64,000 nucleotides of DNA, taken from the NCBI GenBank assembly GCA_963920525.1, contig OY986436.1:25543818-25607817 (forward strand), read 5' to 3'. The translations under genes were made by a program, and so were the position numbers. The DNA is from Dichetophora obliterata. Its lineage: Eukaryota; Arthropoda; Insecta; Diptera; Sciomyzidae. The notes below the pieces were generated by a model that ran no database searches, was not told the origin of the DNA, and saw nothing but the letters and a program-made list of their open reading frames with translations. Shown here one piece after another: positions 32,227 through 44,120 of the stretch (position 1 is its first letter; each line of letters begins with the position of its first letter).

Positions 32227-35200
32227 CATGATAGAATGAGTTGAAGGTAGTATTAATCGAGCTGGAACAGCTGTTCAGCGTGGGCATATATTGTCAAAAT
32301 GAGGTGATGACATTTAACGATGTTGTTTTTCTTAATTAAAAAAGGGATTTTTCTTAAAAGGGAAATAATAATTTTTAAAACGGCACAATTTTCGGAACAT
32401 TAAACCTATAGCAAAAATGGTATTTTTTATTTTTTAGTTTTTCAAAATGTGTATTTGGAGCTAAAAAAGGTATTTGGAGCTAATAATGAAAAAATTAAGG
32501 GCCGTTCTCAAGTCGTTCATAAATTATATGGGTCCAAAGTTAGAAAAAATGGCCTTAACAACATGTGATTTTTTTCAATTTTCCAACAAAAGTAATTTTT
32601 ATGGATATCAAAAGAAAGGCAATGCAAGTATCTATTCAACTATCTAGTTGAAGTATCTATTCAAGTATTAATTTTGAAAATCCATGCATATCCCTTAAAG
32701 ATATAGCTCTTTTTGGACTAAGAAAATTTGACGTTTGAAGATGTTTTTGTGATATAAAATTTTTGTCCTTAAATTGATCCCAAATTGATGTAAAATCGAA
32801 GTTTTGACAATAAATAAGTTAAGTGTATAAATAGCATTGTGATTTAGAAAATAAGAACTGTTTTTAAAAATTTTTATATTTTTTCTAAAAATGTTTCAAA
32901 GTAATTTATATACGTAATGTTGAGATGAATGAAATAAGCGGAATAGGGGAAAATTTGTATAATAAGTCGCGCGATATTTTTTGAAAATAATTGGAAGTAA
33001 TTGTATTCATACGTAATAGTGAGATGAACGAAATACGCGCCGTAGTCAAAAAATTTTTATAAAAAATCGCCCGATTTTTTAAAAATTAAATAAAACAAAC
33101 TTTTTGTTGAGAAAATCATTTATGATAAAAGCGAAATAACGCGAGATTTTTTAAAACAATTTTTCATATTTTGATATATTAAGCTGAATGTCCAAATTGA
33201 ATAAAACAAACTTTTATTTAATAGTTGGTACATAAAAATAATAAAACTATTTTACCCAATTTTTCTTTGAAAACTAAAACAATCACTTTAAAGGCGGAAT
33301 TTCAAGAGTTTTTTATTTTCTAAAATTTTTTGCTTCAGTTTTTGATTTGTTAATCTTTTATTTAAATTTTTAATTCTAAAATGCATTCTGCATCTCAGAA
33401 AGAGGCGCTTTACCTCTGTTGGTAAATCTACACCATCGCACAACGCCATTAGCATAGTTTGATAATTTTCACAAACAACAATATTTTTGCCGTTAGCGTT
33501 GTTGAAAAATCGCTCCAATTCCACTATTTTGGCAAAAAATTCAGCGGATGGTTTCTTCAAACTGCCTTCGGAAATTTCATCAACAAAAGTGTATGAACAA
33601 TCTGTACTAATATGTTCTTCCAGCTTTAACTGCCTTATGATGTAGCCAGCTACATATTCGAGCGCATCTTCGTGAAGAATATTGATTTCCTCGTCGTCCC
33701 TATGAGTACTGCTCACTTCTTCTGGAAATTCGTAATCTTCATATATATTGCCACCGGCATCAATGATTTTAAGAACGTTCTCCGTTTCTGCATTATTAAA
33801 ATCTCCGCCAAAAGAGGGCGGTGAGATCTCGAGCCAATCTGTATTGTCTTCCTGAACATTTCCAGTTGAGTTTAAATACTATTTACTTCAAGCTGTTTGG
33901 TGAAATAAAAATAATTTCATGTGTTAAGTAATAGAAATAAATGATTTAAAAATGAAAAAATTACCTAATAGATATTTTCGAAGCCTATACTTGAACTCTT
34001 TCGGGCTAGGGTGGTCATGAAGGCCTCCCTTACTCCGCATGGCACCAAAAAAGTTTTCTAAAATATCTTGATTCAGCCTGCTAGTCAGTTAAAACTTTAT
34101 GTCGTACATTCTGCTGAGGTATTCGTAAAGTAAAACAAGAGACGTGTTGCTTATAATAATTCCTTTTTGAAACGGCATTTTCCAAATGGCATTTTACTTG
34201 CTATATTTGATGGAGTGCTCAGCTTCGAGTTATGTAGATCGAACCAATTATATTTATTATGTCAATAAAATCTGCAGTTGGACAGGGGTTATATAGATCT
34301 TTTCCTACAGAAAAACACCTTCTTATTGCGCTGGCAGTTATGTGAGAAAACAGCTGTGCCGCTAGCTTTACTTTTTGTCTGCCTTTTATAGAAAAATAAA
34401 TTAAAGTTAGAATATTTGTAACATTTCAGAAAAAATTAACCCTCTAACTCCTGCTACCCATATATATTGTAACAATTGACAAGAAGTCACTTAAAAACCG
34501 ATGAAATATCGCAGCAGGTATTAAAGGGTTAACATTATAATATATAAAACGTGTAGTATACTTTACATGCACTTTTTACTGATAAGTGCTCATCTGTTAT
34601 TTTATAAGCAATTGATACGTCAGATACGGATGCGTGTTGCATCATTTGCTTTATTGCTTGTGGTGTTATAAATGTATTGTCAAACAAAAATCCTGAATCA
34701 AGGAAATGGTTCCGAACCAGTTTAAAGAGATGAGGAACATCTGCAAACACGTATATTTCTTCATTTTTATTTGTTGGGTTTTGAAACCAGGTTCGATCTT
34801 TAAAATGTTACAAAATAACAAAGGAACTCAATTATGTGTTATATCTTACTCATGTTCACACTAAGTTCTTTCCAAAAAGATTGATTCGAAGGACCCATGT
34901 CAGATACTATGGCAACAATGGGGAATCCAGCTTCATAAACTGCTTGAATAATTTGAAAAAACAGCGATTTCGTCATTTTGCAGTCGTATCCGTAATATAC
35001 GGGCTGTTTCCAAGAGGCTTTCAGTCCTCGTACCATTGCCATTTGAACAGTATTACATGGCGCCCTGACCATGTCTTTTGACGGATCATATTCATATATG
35101 GAAGCTATGGCCATCTCGTCAAAAGACAGGACACATATCCGGTCATCGACAGCCAAACTGTGTCCGAATTTCATCGACTCAATAGAAAAACTAAGAAGGC

Positions 35201-36591
35201 CTTCCTCAAATTTCAGCTTTTGCGCCCACTTGGCAAGGGTGTCCACACATGGAAGGGGAAAACCTTTTTTGTACAGGTGCCTGTAAGCTCTCGACCCTGA
35301 TGCTTGCAACGTAATGGCACTCGAAATATCCTCCCAGCACCATCTCATGATTTTATCGGGATTGCTATATTTGAACGGTTTATTTAAAACTCAATGGTTT
35401 AAATGGTTGAAAACAATTTGTGGTTTAAGACATTTCTAGAATTTAAAGGTAAAGAAGATACGAATGTCCATTTTATATTACCTCATCTTTTTAATTTGGC
35501 CTATTGTAAAAATTTTCTTAAGATATTCTAAAATGTTTTGACTTTCTTCTTTTTCTTTTTTAAGAGCCTCAACTTCTGCCTGTAATTCTGCCACCTTCTT
35601 TCTAAGCTTCTTTATTTCGAGTAAATCAAAAGTCTTCATAAATTCATCGCTACAATATTATTACAAAACAATCATAAATCAATCACAAAACAATCATAAA
35701 TCATACAATACACTCAAAAAGGATATACTTAAGAATTGCTATAAAATTCTATAAATTGATCAATGCCTGTGCTACACTGCACCCCTGTGTTAGATCAATT
35801 CGTGCTTTGTTTATATCAAATTTTATTATTTACCTAGTTTGGGTGCAGCTACAACTCCCTCTTCACCATTATCTACGCCTGATAGTGAGCTATTTGCGGC
35901 TGCGCTATTTAAAAATGCCGAAGGTACTGCTCCTAGCATAAGCCGCGCGCGCTTAGCTTGTGGATCCCCAGGTGAATTTATGAAGTCACACTTTTTAAAA
36001 TGTTTTTCGCAGACTTTGGAATGTTCGCCTAACGTGACGTCACAGCTTTCAATCCACCGTTGTAGTCTAAAAGGATCTTTTGGAGCTAGGAACAACTTCA
36101 CATTTTTGTTTTTATTTTTATAGCAGGCTCGACACACAGCACAAACTGTATGGCTTTTGCTAAGTTTTTCCATTACGTTTATTTTTATTTTAGCACAACC
36201 CAAAATTTTACACAACGCGCGAAAGAGCTAATATTTTTCACAATAAGAAAATTCGCAGAAGAAAAAACGGTGTTGCTGTATAATTTCTTATTGGAAAGTG
36301 TTGCACAGTTTATGCTTTCTTATAAGAATATGCCTCTTATTAATACTTACCATATTGATTTTTGTTAGATAGGAATAATCGTCTATGGACATATGTAATA
36401 AAATTATAAGCTAAAGCTTCGATAACCCTGCTTAAAAACATAATGAGAACAATATGACGCCAAAATGCTTGCTTTAAAAACAAAAAAAATCCCTTATTAT
36501 TTTTTTCGGTGTACATCACTTGTTTTTGACATCTTATGCCCACAGCTTGGCAGCGCAGTCGCTATTTATAATACCTGGTCATTGTATCATG
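32227..36591 (-). mobile_element. P-family transposable element with both ends and 8-bp target duplication
   Basis: The left end CATGATAGAATGA (32227) and right end (complement CATGATACAATGA, ending 36591) are terminal inverted repeats beginning CATGAT, as in Drosophila P. The next bases agree loosely with a small gap (AGGTA, TATTA). Identical octamers GCTATAGC flank the element at 32219-32226 and 36592-36599, matching the 8-bp duplication of P. The interior encodes a THAP domain and the P transposase catalytic regions on the minus strand in several exons. At 4365 bp it is longer than the 2.9-kb Drosophila P because of introns and 3' non-coding DNA (32.2-33.3 kb). P-like elements are known from calyptrate flies. 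Confidence 0.93.
33288..36173 (-). pseudogene. P-element transposase gene, six inferred exons, damaged
   Basis: Zinc-dependent THAP DNA-binding protein fused to an RNase H-like, GTP-dependent transposase. Exon 1 (36173-35834) has the THAP pattern (CAVC, then W, then CEKHF, then AVPSAF). Exon 2 (about 35649-35472) is a Leu/Lys/Glu coiled coil. Exon 3 (35364-34850) holds LSFDEMAI and SDMGPSNQ, probable catalytic Asp boxes. Exon 4 (34797-34567) has WFQNP and VFADVPHLFKLVRNHFLD. Exon 5 (34382-33965) has RLNQDILENFFGAMRSKGGLHDHP. Exon 6 (33892-33288) has DALEYVAGYI, a likely site of the catalytic Glu. The exon 3-4 and 4-5 joins keep frame with GT/AG borders. Exon 5 has at least two frameshifts and a stop, exon 6 begins with stops, and the exon 1-2 phase does not fit cleanly. 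Confidence 0.88.
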
Positions 36592-36685
36592 GCTATAGCA
36601 ACCTGTGATATCGTTTTTTAAATTTTAGATTTTTGGAATTTAGAATTTTTTTCTTAAAAATTATCAAACTCGAAATTTACACAAT

Positions 36686-37547
36686 AAGGCTATTCACAGT
36701 ATTATTTGTACTGTAGTGTGCTCACACATATGCACACTGCCGACCCTTGCGTTTATTATTTCTTTGTAGACAAGCGGCAATGCATTGAGTGAGAAATATG
36801 CTAGCACTGCACTATCGGCGTGCGCTGCACTCAATGCATGCGAATGTTGTGGACACTCCTCATTGGAATTGAGTGCGTCTTCATTACTCACTCATTTTTT
36901 ATGACTGTGCCTAAAATTTCATTCGTCAACACAGAAATATGAAATTTGAATCCCTCTGGGAATTATAATTCAAGTGTAAGAATGAAACGCAAGGTTAAGA
37001 ATAAGTATTTTAATTAGTAAATATAGAACAACTATAGATTAATAATTTAGTATAACACTTTGTAAAAAGGTTTAAAAGAGCCGAGCTGGCCACCAATAAA
37101 GCAGATTTTAAACTAGCAACTGAAGTAGGCAGATCTCTGCCTTGTTTTGATTACTTTAACTTCTCCTCTTGCCTTGGACTCCGACCAAGTAAGCAGCAAA
37201 TTAGTCGTCAGTGAAGGCAAACTCTGCCACTGACTTAAATTCAAAACAACAAGTCTCAAAACATAAATCCATTACGGTACGCCAATTTACGTAAGCGTAT
37301 TTTGCTTTGCTGTTGTTTTGCATGCAAACAAAAATAAGCACACACGCGTAAATTAAAGTAGCCCTTAGACGTGTTTTTTTTACCTCGTGTTTTTATGCTC
37401 TGTCTACGGCCGCCATATTGCATACATTACAGGGTTGCACAATTTTTGAATACGACAGTCAAAAATGGCAGAGTGCTCACAGTTTCAACAATAACAAATG
37501 CTAACAATACGATTTGTTAAATGTACGCTTAAACTGTGAATAGCCTT
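36686..37547. mobile_element. MITE with GGCYATTCACAG ends, copy b (with internal extra sequence)
   Basis: Perfect 15-bp terminal inverted repeats AAGGCTATTCACAGT at 36686-36700 and 37533-37547. The right ~280 bp (from TACGCCAATTTACG near 37279) matches copy a at 23.6 kb. The left has about 560 bp that copy a lacks, including a short inverted repeat around AATGCATTGAGTG (36780 and 36830), so a second insertion into this copy is likely. No coding capacity. Confidence 0.75.
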
Positions 37548-37700
37548 AATGTTACTTTTTGTTGTAATGTTTTTATTTTAAAAATATTTTTTATATAAAT
37601 TAACAATATTTTGCTCCATTGTTCTAAGGCTATGAAGGAGCTTACCCATCTTAGCTCCTATTAGCTTAGCTTAGCTACTATTCTAAAATTATATAATATA

Positions 37701-39315
37701 CTAGCTGATATACCCGGTGTTACTCGAGAGTCAATTATATAAACATTTTAATATACACTTTTCGATTAAATGTTTTTGTAAATTTTGGAATTTTGTAAAA
37801 ACGTGTTGAATTTAAGTTTGAGACCACTATAAAAATATTAGTTAAAAAATTTACCAAGCTTTTTTAACGAAGAAATAATTTTATCACTGTTTTTTCACAA
37901 TCAAAAACTGTTTTTTAGTTCTAAACTGAATTTACTGGTTACTGGTAAGCATGTTACTTTCACTTCGCTAATGAAAATCATATATATAAAAATCTTCCTA
38001 AAATTTTTTAGTAGTTTTTACAGTTGAAAAATAACAATTGGATTGTCTCTAAATTAAAAATTAATATAAATTGAGTCTGATAGTTGATGCAATTTCTTAA
38101 ATCTTCTGAATTCCTATTTTATACGAAAAATTGTACAGTCGTTTTTTAATGTAAATTGTAATGCAAAAAGGTGTAAGTTAAGAAAGCAGTCGCTTATTAA
38201 TTTGTATTATAGTATATACAGCAACCTGTAACAATATTATCGACGTTAACAGTTGATCGACATAAATCCAGCTGAAAAATCTGCGAGAACAGTGCAAGAA
38301 GTGCCATTATGTTATTTGCTGCAAGTTTACACTGTGTGCGAAAAGAACTAAATTGAGTAACAGTTACCGACTTTTCTAAAATATTGGAATCGCGTCGGTA
38401 ATGCAGTACTTATTTATAATTCATAATATTTTCCAGCATACTTTTCAGCATACTTTCGGTTAGTACGCAATTGAACCGAAAAATTTGTTCAATGCAGCCA
38501 AGCTTACAACCATGATTGGAGTGTTAAAATGTCAAAATTTCGCTCTTTTATATGTCGCGGTACATTAAATTGGCGTGGAAATTTGACTTTCAACAATATT
38601 GTTCAAATAACATATTAAACATGAAAAAATTAACTCTTACAGCATTCTTATTCATAGTCATCTTTTCGATGTTATAGTGATATATATAGAACATTTAAAG
38701 TACCATTAATAAAGAACTGAGTGACAACGGTGAAACAATAGCGAGAAAAATGACAAATCACAACAAAACAAATTTAACAGGAGGGGGCGGGGTTTGGGGA
38801 GGCAAAAAGTAAGTAGATGACATAATCATAAAAGATATATACACTGACTTAACGGTACAGTTAAACCTATTTTTGTAAAGTGATTTTATTGAACTTTTGA
38901 ACAAAAAAAATTTGAATGAAATATATTAATGTACAGCGGAGATATTTGCATCGAAAGACCAAACTTTTTTTCTCATTCTTAGGTAACGATGTTTTATGAA
39001 AAAGTCGTTGTACTGAAAATTTCTCCAATTTTGAAGATATGTGAGTGTTTTTGATGTCAAAATAACAAAAAATTTTTAAAATTAAATACACAAAAATCTC
39101 CGATGGTAAAAAGTTTCATAATAACAAAATTACCGTTAGTTGAAAAATTTCAGAGAGGGCGTGGCAAAAACTAATTATGTAACATTTTAAGTTGCGATAA
39201 ACTTAATATGTGTATTTAGTTTGAGCGAAATCCGTTGAGCCGTTTAGATTTGTATAAAGGCCAAACAAACAAACAAACAAACAAACAAACAGAAAATGAG
39301 TTTTATTACTATAGA
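37701..39315 (-). mobile_element. Helitron-like non-autonomous element, copy 3
   Basis: Minus-strand orientation: TCTATAGTAATAAAAC at 39315 after A, ending GGGTATATCAGCTAG at 37701 before T. It is the shortest copy (1615 bp), without the tandem 5' unit, and serves as the reference for the family. It contains the AGGCCAAACAAACAAACAAA subterminal repeat, here with five CAAA units. The open frame at 38867-39091 is low-complexity repeat sequence also present in copy 1 and is not a gene. Confidence 0.75.
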
Positions 39316-40354
39316 TTTCAGACTTATCATTATGACTTTTACATCTAGTAAAAAATTTCATAATGACTAAGTTACTCAAAGTACGCAATCACATAATTTG
39401 CATTTGTATTAAGTGCTGTTTTAAAAAATATTTAAACAACCTTTAATTGCAATTTTTTTAAATTTGCACTTTTACGATTTTTTATAACAATGTAACTTGA
39501 CGTAGCAATTTTTTAATTTATATTAACAATATGTTTTATTTAAGATATATATTATATATTTATATTAAATATATATATTATATATTATATTAAATATATA
39601 TATAATACATATTATATTAAATATATATATTATATATTCTATTAAATAATTATAATTATAAAATATTATTATAAATATATAAATATTAAAGAAATCATAA
39701 TAATAAATCATAATAAATCAACATATATGTAGTTTATTAATAAATTCTATATAAGTCTATAGACTCTATTCTATATAACTATACTATACTCTACTCTATT
39801 CTATATAACTAAGCTAATCATAAAAACATATTGTTAATATGTTGATAAATTACATGAATTAAATGTGTTGATAAATTTTATATAATCTATATTAATAAGC
39901 TAGTCATAAGCTAAATTAGTGTTTCAAGTTTAATGTTACCACTTTGCTCCAAAAGTACTGAGCCGATTTTTAGGCGAAAAGTGTGATACATATAAATGCG
40001 GAGCCGCGCTACAAAACAAAACAAAAGATGAAATTTTTTCATATGCATTGAGATTGATAAAAAAAAACGTCCGTGGCGAAGCACACAATACACACAAAAC
40101 AGACAAGCGAAGCATGAAAAAGAAATCATCCAACAACAACAACAAGACTAACCTACAAGTGAGCATCAGCACATAGCTAGGCATGAATTTACATAAGACA
40201 TACAAAGGGCAATGCTATAATTCACATGTGGTTTTCCTCGAGATCATATAAATAGAGGTCACAAGACCATTCATTATAGTTAGCGTTCCTTTTTAGGTAA
40301 GCTCTGGTGACCGAAGTTATATGACTGATTGCACACAGTCCCATAATTGCTTTC
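39316..40354. other. AT-rich spacer, with TATATTAAATATATA repeats at 39540-39680
   Basis: Contains an impure AT microsatellite and several CTATTCTATATAACTA repeats near 39760-39810. The two overlapping minus-strand frames at 39911-40205 are in different registers and lack motifs, so I leave them uncalled. Confidence 0.45.
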
Positions 40355-40595
40355 AAGTACAAATTGCTTCATAATCCAGCATATTCTCCAGATTTAGCCC
40401 CCTACGACTATTTTCTGTTTTAAAACCCAAAGAAATGGCTCGGCGAAAAGAGATTCACCACCAGAGAGTAGCTCATCACCGAAACAGAGGCCTATTTTGA
40501 GAACCTTGCGCAAACTTATTTTTCGGATGGGAGCAAAAAAATTGGAGGAACGTTGGACGAAGTGTATCGAACTTAACGGATACTATCTATATTGA
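40355..40595 (+). pseudogene. C-terminal fragment of an irritans-type mariner transposase
   Basis: The plus-strand frame reads AYSPDLAPYDYFLF, then KKWLGEKRF, AYFENLAQTYFSDG and ERWTKCIELNGYY. These match the third catalytic Asp region and C-terminus of irritans-subfamily mariners. A TAA follows DYFLF and another stop interrupts the middle. The N-terminal two thirds is absent and no inverted repeats were found, so this is a truncated relic. Confidence 0.75.
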
Positions 40596-40677
40596 GAAAT
40601 AAAATGTTTTTTGCCGTAAAAATCATTCCTTGTTTCATTTTTCACGAAATTATCAAACGGCCTTCGTATTTTATGAT

Positions 40678-40883
40678 TCAGCCCTATCTTGAATAATTTT
40701 TCACGCGGATTCAGAAAAGGGCGTTTTCACTTTTTAGATAAAGCTTAGGAACATTTTGAGAATTTTTAATGCAAATTTGTTCATCTACGGTTGCTAAAAA
40801 AATTTGCATTAAAAATTTTCAAAATATTTAAAAAAAAAATAAATAAAAAAAATAGCGTGAAAAATTATTCCCGATAGGGCTGA
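40678..40883. mobile_element. 206-bp MITE with ATGAT target duplication
   Basis: TCAGCCCTATCTTGAATAAT at 40678 is mirrored by ATTATTCCCGATAGGGCTGA ending 40883, and the direct repeat ATGAT flanks both sides (40673-40677, 40884-40888). Inside, GAATTTTTAATGCAAATTT is mirrored again, so almost the whole element folds into one hairpin. The GCCCTAT end word is shared with the TTAA-flanked MITE at 16.6 kb, but the duplication differs, so I do not assign a superfamily. Confidence 0.8.
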
Positions 40884-40969
40884 ATGATAAAATAAGGCTG
40901 ATTGTTTTCATAAAACGTTCCTTTTGAGCATTCTTTTTGAGCGTTTCTTTTTAGAATCTTCCGCAGAAA

Positions 40970-41310
40970 AACCGGTTACCGCATCGATTAGCCACTTCCG
41001 ATTACCAATCAATTACCTAACCGAATACCTAATACTGAAGCAATTATTAAGCGATTACTTAACCGAATCCAATTACTGAAGGAATTACTTAGCAATTACT
41101 TAACCGAATATCAATTCCTGAAGCGATTACCAAGAGATTACCCAACTGACTACCGATTACTGAAGCGATTACCAAGTGCTTACCAAGCGATTACTTGACT
41201 AAATCCGACTGCTAAAGGGATTACTAAGCAATTGCTTAACCGAATACCAATTACTGAAGCGATTACCAAGAGATTACTTTGCCGAATACCGATTACTAAT
41301 GCGATAACGA
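40970..41310. repeat. Degenerate minisatellite, ~41-bp unit, about 7 copies
   Basis: The unit reads roughly CCGAATACCAATTACTGAAG, then CGATTACCAAGAGATTACTTAA. Successive units start near 41021, 41063 and 41104, with further diverged copies to about 41310. No coding frame persists through it. Confidence 0.8.
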
Positions 41311-41596
41311 GAACAAGAGAATAGGCGCAACCGCGATGGCAACGATTAGTCAACACACTTCAGATGCACAGACACCCACGTCCCGATTAGTTAACGCTGC
41401 ATTCAAAGGATACTATCATCAAAACGAATTGTTCAATAAAGGCGTAGATTGAATTACATTCACAACCTTTGCCGTTTATTTAATGCTAAATAATTTGTGA
41501 GAGTTACTAGATCTTTCACAGGATCCTGAAACGGCTGAGCCTTACCTCGGCCTTTGTATAAAACCATGTCACAACAACAAGAAAGAAAATGAACTC
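41311..41596. other. Short spacer before retrotransposon 2
   Basis: No feature recognised. Confidence 0.4.
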
Positions 41597-44120
41597 TTTT
41601 TTATTTATTTATTTTTATTTTATTTTATTTATATTTTCATTACAGGGAATAAATCCTTACGCTGAAGATTACTAGAATCTTATTTAAAGAGCATAAGTCA
41701 CTAAAGGTGTAATTAATATATGTATATATATTTAAAAACTAAACTCAAGTTAGATGTAATATATATTTAAAAATTAAAGTGAAATTAGATTTAAAAATTT
41801 AATTAAAAATCAAATCCAAAATTAAATTATAAGTTAAAATAAAATCTACGGAAAAGTAATAGAATTTTAGAAGACCTTAATACAAATATTTAAACAAATA
41901 GATACAAACAGGTTTAATGCAGCAGATACACTAACAGAAATACTGACGATGCAAACATTAACAATTAAAGTTCCTGAAATATTTTAAAAAGCTCTTTCTT
42001 AAAACGCGCGGCGTTGCAGATGTTTCGAAGTTGATGTGGAAGAGAATTCCAAAGACGTACTCCATAAAGAAAAAATTGTCGCTCTGATACTAAAAGATTG
42101 TGTCTCGTGTGTATTAGTTGTTTGACCGTTGAGAGTGTGCGAATCTAAGTTTTTCAAAAAGATACGATGGCTCTTTTGTATATATTATTTTATGTAAAAG
42201 TAGTAAAGTGCGCAAATCTAAAAGTTTATCAAAAGTCATCGAGCATATTTGTTTCGAGCGATGATGATCGTATTTTTTCAAACAGAATATATATCGTGCA
42301 ATGTTATTGTAAAGCATGTTTAATTTGCGTTTAGCAGCATAGTCGCAATTAGCGAAGATTTCGCACCCGAATAAAAGTGTTGGAAGTAAATATGTTTTGG
42401 CCAAAAGCATTCTTATGTTTTGTGGTGTAAAGTGCTGAGTTGACCATAGTGAACGTAACATTCCGTACACTTTGCCAATAGTGAGATCAATGTGATTGTT
42501 CCACGTGAGAGTCTTATTAAATGTGATCCCTAAATTCTTTGCAGTACCAAAATAGAGTATTTCAGATTTGTTTATTGTCACCTTTGGCAATTCGGAAAGA
42601 TCTAGTGGCTTTTTGTATATGACCATACATTTGGACTTTGACTCATTCAGGCACAAACCATTTTTCAATGCCCAATTAGAAATATTTTCTAAATCAATAT
42701 TTGTTTTTTTCGTTTAGCGGGGAACTAGCATAAAGCTGAACGTCATCTGCATACAAGTGAATTGAAGAGTGTTTTAAAATTGTATAGAGGTCATTAATGT
42801 AAATTGAAAATAGAAGTGGCCCAAGAACAGACCCTTGTGGGACGCCCCGTGTGAGTGGAAGGTGTCTAGATTGTGAGTTTTTGGTGCTAACTGCCTGTGT
42901 TCTTCCATCTAAATAAGTAAAAATAAGCTTTGTAGAAGTATAAGAAAAATTGTAAATTTTTTGTAATTTGGTGCAAAGAATGCGATGGTTCACGCAGTCG
43001 AACGCCTTTGAGTGGTCAAGGAGAGTTAATAATGTAACTTCGTTGTTGTCTAATTTTGAGCGAATTTCCTCTGATACATTTAATAAAGCAGTAACGCAAC
43101 TTCTATTTGGACTGAAATTCAGTTAATAAGTTTTCGTTTTTTAGGAATACATTTATTTGGTTTTTCAGAACTATCTCAAAAACTTTCGATAAGTATGGAA
43201 GTATTGCTATAGGTCTGAACTCATTACTAGATCTTGGAATAGGGATTACTTTTGCGTACTTCCAGCTGATCGGGAAAGTCGAAGTAGTTAGGATCGTGTT
43301 GAAGATATAGGTTACATACTGCAAGACTTTTGGTAGTATTATTCTGAAAAATTTAGGTTGTATGCCATCAAAGCCTGTCGCGTTAGACTTTACCTCATGA
43401 AAACTTTTTAAAACATCAGACTGATTAACGCAAACAAATTCGAAGTATCTCCCCGAACAAAGAACGGAGGAAAAATTGTCATAGTGATTTGACGTTACTG
43501 TCGGAATTGATAAATCACAGAATTTCTCATTTAATAAATCAACATCAATTTCAGCTAAAGTGGCTGGATTGTGTTTACCTATGCCTATATCACGTATGCG
43601 CTGCCATTTTTCTTTGCTACCTACGGCTGTGTCGAACGCCTCGGTATAAAAGTCCAATTTTGCTTTCTTTATATTTTTTGCTTCGACACTTTTTAGTTCG
43701 TGGTATTTTTTGTACAGATCCGGTGTTTTATATCTTTTCTAACGATTATATGCTGCATTCCTGTCTAGAATTTTACTGTATATACTTTCGTTAAACCATG
43801 GTCGTTCTTTGCGTTTAATTGTTTTACTTCGAAGAGGAACAAATTCTTGAAAAAGATTGTAAACATTTGTTTGAAAATAAGAGACCATATCATCAACTGA
43901 AGCAATTTGGAATATAGCATTCCAATCTACATTTGATATTTGATTTTCTAGTAGCCTGTAATCAATATTTTTAAAATCGCTATAAGAAAACGTATGTGGC
44001 CTATCATTTAGATCAAAATCGTAAGAGAGAAAAATAAGATCATGTTTTGAAAAAACCGGCAAAGAAATTTGATCATAAGACTGTACTCTGACTTTTTTCG
44101 AAAGGTAAAACATAACAACT
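41597..44120 (-). mobile_element. Non-LTR retrotransposon 2 (L2/Kiri-CR1-like), 5'-truncated
   Basis: A minus-strand insertion whose 3' end is the AAATAAAATAAAATAAATAA-type tail seen in complement at about 41597-41640. Coding sequence runs from the end of an endonuclease domain (44113) through reverse transcriptase to the C-terminus at 41965. ORF1 and most of the endonuclease are missing, as expected for 5' truncation during target-primed reverse transcription. It is related to retrotransposon 3 at 46.3-49.1 kb but diverged. Confidence 0.82.
41965..44113 (-). pseudogene. Reverse transcriptase pseudogene of retrotransposon 2
   Basis: In order on the minus strand: KHDLIFLSYDF (end of the endonuclease), RPWFNESIYSKILDRNAAYN, a linker, FRPIAILPYLSKVFE, a diverged first Asp box near 43020 (LDHSKAFDCVNH), GVPQGSVLGPLLFSIYINDL, IHLYADDVQLY, then a thumb region and a C-terminal RLWNSLP motif close to 42030. 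The frame is broken by a stop near 43740 and by shifts near 43110, 42690 and 42115, the last just before the RLWNSLP segment. Catalytic residues survive but the protein is not continuous. Confidence 0.85.

Noticed and set aside
39911..40205. Cys/Leu-rich ORFs resembling a small membrane protein
   Set aside because: Two overlapping registers give similar hydrophobic composition, with no motif or conserved start.
40970..41310. CRISPR-like array from regularly spaced GCGATTACC words
   Set aside because: The whole 41-bp unit is repeated and degenerate, without unique spacers, and the genome is eukaryotic.
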